A stretch of 64,000 nucleotides of DNA, from NCBI GenBank assembly GCA_910574865.1, contig CAJTDN010000001.1:248001-312000 (forward strand). The letters run 5' to 3'. Shown piece by piece: positions 47,867-56,950 of the stretch. The stretch's first letter is position 1; each line of letters begins with the position of its first letter. This stretch comes from Lachnospiraceae bacterium (GTDB taxonomy: Bacteria > Bacillota > Clostridia > Lachnospirales > Lachnospiraceae). The notes under the pieces were generated by a model, which was given only the letters and a program-made list of their open reading frames with translations, was not told the DNA's origin and did no database searches. A program made the translations under genes and the position numbers.

Positions 47867-49779
47867 CCGATACCGGTCCTTTCTATCGCCCCTTGCTGGT
47901 TCACCACCGGCTCCGCCTGCGGGACGAGGCTCTTTTTCTGCGGTATGCTGCCGACGACGTTCTCCGCCAGCCAGTCCATCTTGACAATCTCGTCCGGGGT
48001 CAGGTCGCGCTCCGGGTCGCCCTGCACGATGCCTTTCTGCGAATATAGGATGCCCGAAAACGGATTAAATTCTCCCCTGCGGATGGTATCTTTCAAAAGA
48101 TTGACCAGACGCTTCGTGCCAATCGGCAAATTCTTTGAACAGATGATGTCAATCACGTCGGCCGACATCCCCCACCAATAGTTGATGGCCTTGTTGTTGT
48201 CCGGCGCGACCTCGTACTTCCAAGTGCCATCCATCACCTTGCGGATTAACTGCTCATAAAACTGCCCCCAGTGCAGCACCGGCATCGCAATGTTGCGCGT
48301 GTACTCGCCGTCCATCTGGTAAATGCCAAAATACCGGGAGCATTCCTCGGGAATCACCATGTCGCGCCCGGAAATACAGTCCACGCCCAAACGGTGGATG
48401 TTCTCGTTCAAATCCTGGTCCTTTATCGAACTCCACTCCAAATACACCTGCGCCCGCGGGTTGGTAATCTTCGCCCCCAGGGCGAACGCGTTGATGTTGG
48501 CAATTGAGCCATAAATCGGATAATCTGCCACGTAAGCCAGCTTGCCGTGCTCGGCCATCGCCCCCGCAATCGCGCCCATCAAGAACTTCGCCTCGTGCAT
48601 CCGCGCGTAATAGGTGCGGATGTAGCGGTGCGAGGTATTAAGCGAACAGTTCAAAATCCCCACCTTCGGATTCGCGATTGCCGCCTTGACGCTCGCCTGC
48701 GCGAACGACGGGGTCGTCGTGAAAATCAGGCCGCACCCGTCAGCGACGGCCTCCTTAAGCACCTGGTCTATATTCTCCAACGTCGTGTTCTCGTAACACA
48801 CCGTGGTCGCCTCGTCCGAGAACGCCGCCTCCAGATGAAGCCGTCCCAGCTCGTGGGAGTACGTCCAGGCGGAGGACGTCGGAGTCTTGGCATAGACGAA
48901 GGCAATCTTGAGATGTGAAATGCTGGGCTGCAAAATTCGGCTTAACAGCGGCTTCTTCGCCTGCACCGGGTTCATCTGGATGTCCACGCTCTCATCTTCA
49001 TTTAACAGAACAATTTCTTCCCAGAACGCCTCTATCAATTCCTTAAGTTGCACCGTTGTGTGCGCCTCCACCTCGCGGTATCCATACATCTCAATCAGGG
49101 CGAGAAACGCGTCCCCGGCCGGAATGGACAACTCCGCCCCGCCATGCGCGTTATACTCCGCCAAAAAGCGTCCATAAATCGCGCTAAAGTCCAGCTGCTC
49201 CTCCCGGCTCCATTCCTCGCCCGGCGCCTTTCCCACCAGTTCCTGGAGCTTTACAAAGCTTCCCAGTTTCGTAAACCAGACATAATTGACCTTGGAACAA
49301 TCATAAAAATCCAAAAACTCATAATACAGCTTATTTTCCGGCTCGTCCGTCCGCCTGGGAATGATGCGCGTCACCGTGCCGAAAATCGTGACCGCCCCAA
49401 AATACTTCATCACGCTGACCCGTTTGTTTCCCTCCTGCACGTAAAACTTGTTCATGTATTCATACGCCTTGACAGGCTCGTGGATGCCTTCCTTCACGTG
49501 GCTGGTGCTAAGCGTGGACCATTTGTCCGCAAATTCCGTATTTTCTTTCAATATCGGCATAAAGTTGGCCGCGAACGAATTGCTCCGCCCCCCAGTCCTC
49601 GTGCCGACAATCTGGCTGACCGGTATCTGCACGAGTCCAAGCGACACTTCCGAATAATCGTGCCGCTCCGGCAATATCTCGTCGAGCACCTCCAGCGTGG
49701 CACGCTGCCCCAGCATCATCCGGGTGTCGTAATTCTTCTTTCCCATCTTGTACGCTCTTACATAATCTTCCTGTGACAT
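47863..49779 (-). CDS. Cytoplasmic ParB-like / BMP-domain fusion protein
   Basis: A 638-residue protein without signal peptide or lipobox. Residues about 50-150 resemble a ParB/sulfiredoxin-like domain (LVQIPVSQIVGTRT, KFYVQEGNKRVSVMKYFG). Residues about 290-600 match the BMP/Med family of nucleoside-binding proteins: IAFVYAKTPTSSAWTYSHEL, CGLIFTTTPSFAQASVKAA, KLAYVADYPIYGSIANINAF and IYQMDGEYT. BMP proteins are usually exported substrate receptors of nucleoside ABC importers, so an intracellular ParB-like fusion points to a sensor or regulatory role. Start at 49779 after GGAAGGAG. It sits between the DUF1703 ATPase and the phosphoesterase, coupled to the latter. Confidence 0.85.
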   Translation of the reverse strand: MSQEDYVRAYKMGKKNYDTRMMLGQRATLEVLDEILPERHDYSEVSLGLVQIPVSQIVGTRTGGRSNSFAANFMPILKENTEFADKWSTLSTSHVKEGIHEPVKAYEYMNKFYVQEGNKRVSVMKYFGAVTIFGTVTRIIPRRTDEPENKLYYEFLDFYDCSKVNYVWFTKLGSFVKLQELVGKAPGEEWSREEQLDFSAIYGRFLAEYNAHGGAELSIPAGDAFLALIEMYGYREVEAHTTVQLKELIEAFWEEIVLLNEDESVDIQMNPVQAKKPLLSRILQPSISHLKIAFVYAKTPTSSAWTYSHELGRLHLEAAFSDEATTVCYENTTLENIDQVLKEAVADGCGLIFTTTPSFAQASVKAAIANPKVGILNCSLNTSHRYIRTYYARMHEAKFLMGAIAGAMAEHGKLAYVADYPIYGSIANINAFALGAKITNPRAQVYLEWSSIKDQDLNENIHRLGVDCISGRDMVIPEECSRYFGIYQMDGEYTRNIAMPVLHWGQFYEQLIRKVMDGTWKYEVAPDNNKAINYWWGMSADVIDIICSKNLPIGTKRLVNLLKDTIRRGEFNPFSGILYSQKGIVQGDPERDLTPDEIVKMDWLAENVVGSIPQKKSLVPQAEPVVNQQGAIERTGIG

Positions 49780-49795
49780 GATAAATGCTCCTTCC

Positions 49796-51484
49796 TTATG
49801 ATTCCCCAATCAAAACTTTTTTCCCTTCGAACGCGAACCCATATTTTTTTATCCGCTCCGGCCCTATCCCCGCGTCTTTTAAGTCCGTCGCGTAACCCTT
49901 CTCTTCAATCTGCTTCAAGGCCTCGCTAACGGCCTCTTCAAGCGTCTGGTTTTTTGCCTTCCGGCAGACCTTGAACTCGATGATGATGGCATCGTATTCC
50001 TTGCTTCGCGGCTCCAGCATCACGTCATAGCGCCCATAGCCGCTTTCCCGGTTGGACGTGACTTTGTAGCGGTCCGCCAAATCGACCATCAGTCCTAACA
50101 CAAAGCCGTGGTAGAAGCGTTCCGGCTCTGATTCCTCCGCCGAACCATTTCCAGTGTCGAAAAAGCTAAACGTCGTGGAAGTGATTCGGTTCATATAGTC
50201 GTTCATGGCCTCCACGTCGCCCGAAAGCAACGCCCTGATAAACGCGTTATAGGCCGACGCGGGCATTTGAAACCAGCTATTTATCATGTCTTCAAACATA
50301 ACATGCACTTCCTGATTCGTCAGCTTCAAATCATATTCTGGCTTTCCACGTTTATTGAATTCACATGACTCCACGCGCAGATACCCGCTCGCCAGAAGCA
50401 TGCTCCAAACCGCGCCCTCCCCACTGTCCAGCTGGTTATACACGATTTGCTCGTCAATCTTTGTGTGGAGCGTCCCACCTGCCAACAAGTCCTCCATGGT
50501 GACCTTCACGTCCGCGCTCCCCTCGCGAATCAGCTTCCCAACCAGGCTGTTGCTGCTCGTGTTCGCCCAATATGTGGTGAACTTTCGCTCATCCAGATAA
50601 CCGATAATGGACCATGGATTATAAATGTCACGTTTTCTGCCAAACGCGAACCCGTCATACCATGCCCTGACATTTTCGCGCTCTTCGTAGAGCCCGTACT
50701 CTTTTAACGCCTCCCAGACTTCCTCCTGCGTGAAGCCAAAAGAATCCTCGTAGCTTTCCGAAGTCGTAGTCACCACCTTCGGATTGTTAAAATCTGAAAA
50801 AATGGATTCCTTGCTCACCCGCGTGATGCCCGTCATCAGGGCTCTTTCCAGATAAGGGTTCGTCTTGAACGTGGAATTGAACAAACCACGCATAAAGGAA
50901 GTAAATTCCTTCCAATAACCGCACACATAGGCTTCCTGCATCGGCGTGTCATACTCGTCCAGCAAAATAATGACCCTTTTGCCATAATAACGCATCAGAT
51001 ATTCCGACAGCATGTTCAAGGAATCCGCCACCACGGAGTCATCCATATCGGCAGACATTTCCCGAAACATGGTCTTTTCCCTCACGTCCAGCAAATCCCC
51101 GTCCAACAAAAAATCGTATTCCTTATACAACCTCGTGATAAGCAGGCAGACGCTCTTGCGTGCGCTCTGAAACGAGATATTCTTCACCTTTGCAAAGCTT
51201 AGGAAAATCACCGGGTAGCTCCCCTGCAGTTTCCTGTATTCTTCTTCTTCCCAAATGGACAAATTCTCAAACAAGTCGCCCCTGCCCGCATATTTGACAG
51301 AAAAAAACTTCTCCAACATGCTAAGGTTCAACGTCTTGCCGAACCGCCTGGGACGGGTAATCAAGGTCACCTCGTCCTTATTCTCCCACCATTCTTTGAT
51401 AAATTTTGTCTTGTCCACGTAGAAAATATCATCCGTAATCAGCTTCTCAAAATCCTGATATCCTATCCCTATCGTTTTCGCCAT
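49796..51484 (-). CDS. AAA-ATPase-like / PD-(D/E)XK protein (DUF1703 type)
   Basis: A 562-residue protein of the family with an N-terminal AAA-ATPase-like domain and a C-terminal PD-(D/E)XK nuclease domain. It starts MAKTIGIGYQDFEKLI, has the Walker A-like TRPRRFGKTLNLSML, Walker B RVIILLDEYDTPM, and near the end RYDVMLEPRSKEYDAIIIEF followed by Lys (D...EFK). These genes are abundant and often multicopy in anaerobes; their function is unknown (a mobile-element or defence role has been suggested). The start at 51484, with GGAGGTG upstream, lies inside the end of truA (38-base overlap). Confidence 0.9.
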   Translation of the reverse strand: MAKTIGIGYQDFEKLITDDIFYVDKTKFIKEWWENKDEVTLITRPRRFGKTLNLSMLEKFFSVKYAGRGDLFENLSIWEEEEYRKLQGSYPVIFLSFAKVKNISFQSARKSVCLLITRLYKEYDFLLDGDLLDVREKTMFREMSADMDDSVVADSLNMLSEYLMRYYGKRVIILLDEYDTPMQEAYVCGYWKEFTSFMRGLFNSTFKTNPYLERALMTGITRVSKESIFSDFNNPKVVTTTSESYEDSFGFTQEEVWEALKEYGLYEERENVRAWYDGFAFGRKRDIYNPWSIIGYLDERKFTTYWANTSSNSLVGKLIREGSADVKVTMEDLLAGGTLHTKIDEQIVYNQLDSGEGAVWSMLLASGYLRVESCEFNKRGKPEYDLKLTNQEVHVMFEDMINSWFQMPASAYNAFIRALLSGDVEAMNDYMNRITSTTFSFFDTGNGSAEESEPERFYHGFVLGLMVDLADRYKVTSNRESGYGRYDVMLEPRSKEYDAIIIEFKVCRKAKNQTLEEAVSEALKQIEEKGYATDLKDAGIGPERIKKYGFAFEGKKVLIGES

Positions 51485-52310
51485 AATACACCTCCATCAA
51501 ACACAGCCCACTTGCCGGGGCCAAAAAGCCGGCGTCCGCGCGGCTCCCGGATTCAAGCGCGTCCTTCACGCTCTTCGGTGCACGTTTTCCAGTACCGACT
51601 TCCAAAAGCGTCCCGGTGAGAATGCGCACCATGTGGTACAAAAAGCCGCTCCCCTTATACCGAACGCGAACGATGCCAGGACGCTCGCCCGTTCCCTTCA
51701 CGCCTCCAAATTCCGCCACCCTGCCAGTTTCGTCGGTCGCGTCGGCCACGTCAGTCCCGTCGGCTACCTCCACGATGTCAATCCCGTCAATCCGCCGCAC
51801 CGTCGATTTTTCGTCCACGCGATCCGTAAACGCGGCAAAATCATGCGTTCCCAGCAAATACAAGGCCGCCCGCCGCATGGCCAAAACGTTCAGTCCCCGC
51901 CCTTTTGTCAGCGGATAATGGAACGTATATTTTCTCATAAACGGGTTCGCCTTCTCCCCCGTGTCTATCGTATACTCATAACATTTTCCCCTGGCCGAAC
52001 GGCGGGCATGGAACCCGTTTTTCACGAGTCTCGCGGAAAACACGCGAATATCATCCGGCAACTTTTCATTCAGCCCCAAAAGAAACGCCTCGTCGTCCAC
52101 CTTTCCCGCCAATACCACGCTGGCCGCCTGGGCGCGGGCGTGCACGCCGCCGTCCGTGCGCCCCGAACCGTTCACCTCCACGGCGTAACCCGTCATTTCC
52201 CCGATTGTTTTTTCCAACATGCCTTGTATGGTCAGTTCCGTGTCCGGCTGTCTCTGCCAGCCCCGATAACGCGAACCGTCGTAGGCAATCGTCAATTGAT
52301 ACGTGCGCAT
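51447..52310 (-). CDS. truA: tRNA pseudouridine synthase A
   Basis: TruA, which makes pseudouridine at positions 38-40 of the tRNA anticodon arm. Motifs: LTIAYDGSRYRGWQRQ, GSGRTDGGVHARAQAA (catalytic Asp), FHARRSARGKCYEYTI, THDFAAFTD and FLYHMVRILTGTLLEVGTG. At 287 residues it is somewhat long because of an acidic/polar insert near residues 180-212 (DGTDVADATDETGRVAEFGG). The ATG at 52310 follows GAGGTGG; the in-frame extension to 52370 lacks support. The 3' end overlaps the DUF1703 start by 38 bases, so the ribosome binding site of that gene is inside truA. Confidence 0.95.
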   Translation of the reverse strand: MRTYQLTIAYDGSRYRGWQRQPDTELTIQGMLEKTIGEMTGYAVEVNGSGRTDGGVHARAQAASVVLAGKVDDEAFLLGLNEKLPDDIRVFSARLVKNGFHARRSARGKCYEYTIDTGEKANPFMRKYTFHYPLTKGRGLNVLAMRRAALYLLGTHDFAAFTDRVDEKSTVRRIDGIDIVEVADGTDVADATDETGRVAEFGGVKGTGERPGIVRVRYKGSGFLYHMVRILTGTLLEVGTGKRAPKSVKDALESGSRADAGFLAPASGLCLMEVYYGENDRDRISGF

Positions 52311-52403
52311 CGTCCACCTCTTTCCTGCATGCCCCGGCACACAACCACCATGCATGGCAAAAATCGCCATCTCCTGGCACGCCCCGTGCCACCATGCCGC
52401 GCC

Positions 52404-53315
52404 TCACAGCATGCCCTTGTATTGCGACGGGGAAATACCGTACTCCTTCTTAAACGCTTTGTAGAAGGTCGTATAATCCCTGAACCCCACCTCTTCAAAC
52501 ACGTCTTCCATCGTCCGTCCCTCCTGTATCAGGTTCTTGGCCGCAATCAGGCGGCGCCTCGTGACCCAGCGGTAAAAGCTGACGCCCAGCTTCTGCGAAA
52601 ACAAATGGCTGACCGTGCTTTTGCTCACCAAGAACCGGCGCGCCGTCTGCTCCAGGGTAATCTTGTCCTCCAGATGGTTTTCGATATACGCGGTAACCTC
52701 GTCTATCAATTCTGGTTTTTCTTGTGGAACCGGTTGGACGGACGCAAACGCGCGGGAAAGTTCGACCAAAAGAACCATCGCCTCCCCACACAAGGCGGCC
52801 TTGTATCCCGGCCTCTGCATCAAGTCCTCCTTGCAGCATTTACGGAAAATACCCTCCATTTCCTTCTCCCACGGCGTTCCGGCCGTGCGAACCAGGCTCG
52901 CGCCCGAAATCATTTCCAATGAATTGTCACACATCGGCCCGAAAATGTCAACAAAATTTTTACTGACCCATACCACGTACCGCCGATACGGTTCCACCAT
53001 TTTTTCCAAGAACAAGGGCTGGTGGCTGACACCCGCGGGTGCGACCACGACATCGCCCCTTTGTAGGCGGTACCTTTCCGTTCCCAGCATGTACTGGACA
53101 TTTCCACTGCGGCAAAATAAAATCTCATGAAACGTGTGGCTGTGGAGCTGCACCACGTCGACAGTCCGGCTATAGTCCTCATGCGCGTTCACGTAGGGCG
53201 AGTCCATCTCCAGTTCCAGATATAAATTGTCACTTTTACTGTACCCGTTTTTTTCATAAAATTCCGCTCGCTGTCGATCCACTTCCTCCCATTTTACTTC
53301 TTTTTCAAAATCCAT
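52404..53315 (-). CDS. AraC-family transcriptional regulator
   Basis: A regulator of about 303 residues with a cupin sensor (LHSHTFHEILFCRSGNVQYM, LQRGDVVVAPAGVSHQPLF) and a C-terminal double HTH (KITLEQTARRFLVSKSTVSH, TMEDVFEEVGFRDYTTFYKA, EYGISPSQYKG). It is divergent from a GPH symporter and esterase pair, which it likely controls in response to a sugar. The ATG at 53315 has GAGGCG upstream; a GTG at 53342 with GGGAGG is an equally good candidate and would add nine residues. Confidence 0.9.
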   Translation of the reverse strand: MDFEKEVKWEEVDRQRAEFYEKNGYSKSDNLYLELEMDSPYVNAHEDYSRTVDVVQLHSHTFHEILFCRSGNVQYMLGTERYRLQRGDVVVAPAGVSHQPLFLEKMVEPYRRYVVWVSKNFVDIFGPMCDNSLEMISGASLVRTAGTPWEKEMEGIFRKCCKEDLMQRPGYKAALCGEAMVLLVELSRAFASVQPVPQEKPELIDEVTAYIENHLEDKITLEQTARRFLVSKSTVSHLFSQKLGVSFYRWVTRRRLIAAKNLIQEGRTMEDVFEEVGFRDYTTFYKAFKKEYGISPSQYKGML

Positions 53316-53399
53316 GGAACGCCTCAACCTGGAAATTTTCACAAAATATTCCTCCCATCCCAAAAGAACTTGTTTATTTATTATAATCTCTTTTGCGAG

Positions 53400-53479
53400 A
53401 TTTGCAATATTTTTTCTTTCATTTGCAATTCTAATTTCCCATTTTGTAGAGTATCATGGTTTCAAGATTCAATGAAACC
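53400..53479. promoter_or_regulatory. Divergent regulatory region between AraC and GPH genes
   Basis: ATTTGCAAT occurs twice (53400-53408 and 53421-53429) as direct repeats 21 bp apart, two helical turns, as expected for AraC-type half-sites. TTGCAA (53423-53428) and TAGAGT (53447-53452), 18 bp apart, may be the symporter promoter. A dyad GGTTTCA/TGAAACC (53458-53479) lies just downstream. Confidence 0.55.
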
Positions 53480-53591
53480 GGGTATTTCCAGCCTCTTGGC
53501 AAAGACACCCATGCCGGCATGACTGGCGGGCGCCGGTCCGAAGGAAGAGGCGTCGAATACCCACGGCACACATGTATGGAGGTAATGAGAG

Positions 53592-55001
53592 ATGGCAAAA
53601 GAAAAACGACAAACAAGCGGGCTCACCAAGAAGCATATCATCGGTTACGGCCTTGGTGACATGGGCGGATGTATGACGTTCGCCCTGATGGGATCCATGG
53701 TGACCCGCTACTACACCAACGTCCTGCACGTCAACACCGTGATTCTTGCAACGCTGCTATTGGTATGGAACATATGGGACGCGGTCAACGACCCGATGAT
53801 GGGCGCGTTGATGGACAAGATGTTCGCAAAGCACCAGGACAAGCGTGGGAAGTTCCGCCCCTGGCTGTTGCGCTCGACGCCACTTTTGGCAATCACGTCC
53901 ATCGTCTTTTGGACGGTTCCCACCTTTTTTGAAGGAACCACGATGCTCGTGGTATTGTTCTTCTGCAAGATTTTGTACGAAGGAATGTACACGATGTTCA
54001 ACATCCCCATGGGTTCCCTGCTCTCGGCCATGGCCGACACGGATTCCGAGCGCGCGACGCTTTCTTCCGCCCGCGGCTTCGGCTCCATGATTGGTAACAT
54101 CATCCCCATGGTCATCCTGCCACAGCTGCTGCAAAAATTTGGCGACACGTCCAAGGCATTCGGCATCGGCGCGGCCATTTGTGCGTTGATTGGATTTGTA
54201 TTCTGTTTCCTGCACTATTATTGGACGGAGGAACGCAACATCAGTGTCGGGATGCCCGAGGATGCGGCGAAGGTGAAGTTCACGGACATTTTGAACGTGT
54301 TCCGCGTAAACCGCCCGTTTCTCGCGCTGTGCATCCACGGGATCTGCATCTGCACGATGCAATACGTGAATTCCACGCTCGGCACATACATGTACGCCGA
54401 CGTGTTCGGGGACGTGGGGGCGATGAGCATGCAGAGCATGATTTCCATGGTGCTGGGCATCGTGACAATGCTGGTCGTGCCGAAGATTACCAGGAAGTTC
54501 CAGCTGGAAAAGGTTATCCGCTTCTGCCTGCTCGTTTCGGCCGGATTGTATTTCGTACTGTTCGCCGTGCTTGCCGCGACGACCATCAGTCCCTGGATTT
54601 ACATGGTTTGGGTCGGCATCGGCATGTCGTTCGGCTCCGTTTCCATCTACATGCAATGGGGTCTTGTCAGCGAGGCTACCGATTATAACGAGGTGGTAAC
54701 CGGAAAGCGCACCGAGGGTTCCATTTACGGCACGTTCAACCTGACCCGCCGTATCGGGCAGACCATCGGTAACTCCGCGGCCGTCCTGGCCCTTGGCTGG
54801 ATTGGCTACGACACGGCCCTGGCGGCGACGGGTGCCTTGCAGGCGTCGTCCGTGCAACTGGGATTAAAAGTGCTCTGCGTCCTGATTCCCGCCATCTTCC
54901 TGCTCGGCTCCTGGTGCGCGTTCCGTTTCGTATGGAACATCACGCCGGAGAAACGTGCGGAAATGAAGGCCTTCAAGGAGGCGAAAAAACAGAACGGGTA
55001 A
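53592..55001 (+). CDS. GPH-family (MelB-like) sugar:cation symporter
   Basis: A 469-residue, twelve-helix GPH symporter: KKHIIGYGLGDMGGCMTFAL, then LVWNIWDAVNDPMMGALMDK (cation-site Asp residues), KHQDKRGKFRPWLLRS, and a late VVTGKRTEGSIYGTFNLTRR. It imports glycosides with a cation. The ATG at 53592 has GGAGG nine bases upstream. It is divergent from an AraC regulator and followed by a carboxylesterase in the same direction, which suggests uptake of acetylated or otherwise esterified oligosaccharides with de-esterification inside the cell. Confidence 0.93.
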   Translation: MAKEKRQTSGLTKKHIIGYGLGDMGGCMTFALMGSMVTRYYTNVLHVNTVILATLLLVWNIWDAVNDPMMGALMDKMFAKHQDKRGKFRPWLLRSTPLLAITSIVFWTVPTFFEGTTMLVVLFFCKILYEGMYTMFNIPMGSLLSAMADTDSERATLSSARGFGSMIGNIIPMVILPQLLQKFGDTSKAFGIGAAICALIGFVFCFLHYYWTEERNISVGMPEDAAKVKFTDILNVFRVNRPFLALCIHGICICTMQYVNSTLGTYMYADVFGDVGAMSMQSMISMVLGIVTMLVVPKITRKFQLEKVIRFCLLVSAGLYFVLFAVLAATTISPWIYMVWVGIGMSFGSVSIYMQWGLVSEATDYNEVVTGKRTEGSIYGTFNLTRRIGQTIGNSAAVLALGWIGYDTALAATGALQASSVQLGLKVLCVLIPAIFLLGSWCAFRFVWNITPEKRAEMKAFKEAKKQNG

Positions 55002-55029
55002 GGCGTAAAATGTAACCACGTATTTTTAT

Positions 55030-55186
55030 ACTGCGCGGCAAAAGGATTTGCCGTGCAGTTGCGCCAGCCGCAGCCGCGAAGCGGCATAATTCCGTATGCG
55101 GCTGTGCGCATCCCGTTATACTGAACGGCAGATTTATCTGGCGTTCAGTATAACGCGCCGGATGCCGGTAAAAACCGGCATCCGGC
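55030..55186. repeat. Run of four hairpins, family Z copy 2
   Basis: In order: ACTGCGCGGCAAA/TTTGCCGTGCAGT (55030-55059), TGCGCCAGCCGCA/TGCGGCTGTGCGCA (55060-55110), GTTATACTGAACG/CGTTCAGTATAAC (55115-55154, with an inner CAGAT/ATCTG) and GCCGGATGCCGGT/ACCGGCATCCGGC (55157-55186, loop AAAA). The second matches 44939-44974. They fill the gap between the symporter and the esterase and may terminate, stabilise or attenuate the transcript. Confidence 0.75.
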
Positions 55187-55209
55187 ATAAAGCCAAAAGA
55201 GGTATGACC

Positions 55210-56586
55210 ATGAAAAATATAATAGAGACACCATGCGGGCAAATCAGGGGATGCGGCTGCCAGTGGCCCGGCGTGACCGCCTTCAAGGGTATCCGCTATG
55301 CCACCGCGGGACGTTTTGAATATCCCCAAATCGTCACCCATTGGGACGGGGAATACGACGCGACCGCCTACGGTAACTGCTGTTACCAACCGCGTTCCTT
55401 CTACGACGAAGAGCAAGTGCCGGAAAAGGCATTTTATTACAACGAGTTTCGCAAAGGCGAAACTTATACTTATAGCGAGGACTGCCTGTTTCTAAATGTC
55501 TGGATGCCGGAAAACGCCACGCCGGAAAGCAACCTGCCCGTTTTGTTCTACATTCACGGCGGCGGTTTTACCGGCGGCTGCGGGCATGAAAAGCATTTTG
55601 ACGGCCCCGTCTGGGCATCCAAGGGTATCATCGCGGTCACGATCAATTACCGCCTGGGGCCGCTGGGATTCCTTTGCCTGCCGGAACTGGCGGCAGAAGC
55701 CGGGCACACGGGAAACTATGGATTGTTCGACCAGCTGGCCGCGCTTCGATGGGTATCCGAAAACATCGCGGCGTTCGGCGGCGACGCAAAAAATATCACT
55801 TTAATGGGGCAGAGCGCCGGCGCCATGAGCGTGCAGCAGCATTTGTTAAGTCCCCTCTCAAGACCCTATGTCGCGAAGGCGGTGATGAGCAGTGGGTGCG
55901 GCGTGAACAAGATGTTCGGTTCGGCAAATCCGCCCGAGAAGTCCTACGATTTCTGGCACCAGGTGATGAAGGCCGCCGGATGCGGCGATTTGGCCGCTTT
56001 CCGGGCATTGCCCGCCGAAGATTTGTTTGCCGCCATGGACAAGATGAAAAAGGAGCAAAACGTCAAAGGCATGTTTTGCGCCCCCTGCACAGACGGTGTT
56101 TTCACGCCAAAGGCACCGCTTGATATCGTGGCCGCCGGGGAACAGGCAGACGTTCCCACCATGGTCGGCACCAACAGCGAGGACATGTTTCCTCCCATCC
56201 TGCACAACATGGCAAAAGGGTGGTGCAGGACGCAATACGCGGCCGGAAAAGGGCCGTCCTACGCATATTATTTTGACCGGAAATTGCCCGGCGACAAGAA
56301 CGGGGCGTGGCACAGTGCCGACTTGTGGTATTGGTTCGGCACGTTGAAAAACGGATGGCGTCCCTTCACGGAGAAGGACGAGGAATTGAGCGGCCAGATG
56401 AGCGGCTACCTTGTCAACTTTGCCAGGAACGGGAACCCGAACGGCGAGGGCCTGCCGGCCTGGAAGCCGATTACGAAAGAGCAGGGCAAAGTGCTCTGCC
56501 TGGGAGAAAAGGAAACCCGCATGGGAAAACCAGGCGCGCTGAAAATGTACGCTACCATGCTGACGAAAAAATCGGTGGGCGAGTGA
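55210..56586 (+). CDS. Type-B carboxylesterase
   Basis: A 458-residue carboxylesterase/lipase of the type-B family (alpha/beta hydrolase). Signatures: EDCLFLNVWMPE, the oxyanion region FYIHGGGFTGGCG, the nucleophile elbow GQSAGAMSVQQHLLS, the acid in GTNSEDMFPP and the His in AWHSADLWYWFG. There is no signal peptide, so it acts in the cytoplasm. The ATG at 55210 is preceded by AGAGG; a second ATG two codons earlier (55204) is possible. It stands behind the GPH symporter and probably removes acyl groups from imported sugars. Confidence 0.92.
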   Translation: MKNIIETPCGQIRGCGCQWPGVTAFKGIRYATAGRFEYPQIVTHWDGEYDATAYGNCCYQPRSFYDEEQVPEKAFYYNEFRKGETYTYSEDCLFLNVWMPENATPESNLPVLFYIHGGGFTGGCGHEKHFDGPVWASKGIIAVTINYRLGPLGFLCLPELAAEAGHTGNYGLFDQLAALRWVSENIAAFGGDAKNITLMGQSAGAMSVQQHLLSPLSRPYVAKAVMSSGCGVNKMFGSANPPEKSYDFWHQVMKAAGCGDLAAFRALPAEDLFAAMDKMKKEQNVKGMFCAPCTDGVFTPKAPLDIVAAGEQADVPTMVGTNSEDMFPPILHNMAKGWCRTQYAAGKGPSYAYYFDRKLPGDKNGAWHSADLWYWFGTLKNGWRPFTEKDEELSGQMSGYLVNFARNGNPNGEGLPAWKPITKEQGKVLCLGEKETRMGKPGALKMYATMLTKKSVGE

Positions 56587-56657
56587 GCAAAATTCAAAAC
56601 AAAAACAGCTTGTTTTTTTCCCTCGCCGCTAAAAACAACTCAAAAATGCGTTAAATA

Positions 56658-56681
56658 GAGAGTCCGGCTTGCCGGACTCTC
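56658..56681. terminator. Hairpin terminator after the carboxylesterase
   Basis: GAGAGTCCGGC (56658-56668) and GCCGGACTCTC (56671-56681) are perfect. The core is identical to the terminator at 765-786. The T-run is weak here; a second hairpin at 56785-56825 may do the main work. Confidence 0.65.
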
Positions 56682-56747
56682 GCGTCGGAGCGGGCTGCGT
56701 CAGCAGCCATTTTCTTTATGCTCGAAGTGCGCATCCCCCGGAAGGTT

Positions 56748-56853
56748 TTATATCATCGGGAACGAAGTTTCTTATGATATAACAAATTGCGGCAAATCCA
56801 ACATGTGCGGGATTCGCCGCAATTTTTAATTCAAGAACGCCACCGGCGTTCTT
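56748..56853. terminator. Cluster of three hairpins between convergent genes
   Basis: TTATATCAT/ATGATATAA (56748-56782), AAATTGCGGC/GCCGCAATTT (about 56784-56825, inner AATCC/GGATT, followed by T residues) and AAGAACGCC/GGCGTTCTT (56833-56853). They lie between the ends of the esterase (56586) and HAD (56951) genes; the middle one looks like a true terminator. The remaining part of this 364-base gap shows nothing else. Confidence 0.65.
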
Positions 56854-56950
56854 GCGGCGGCGCACAAGTAGCCACGTTGACAAAGTACATCTTCGTGCGC
56901 CTGCCATCCGCCGGAGGCATCCTCCGTAACATAGCCGCCGTCCGGGACTT

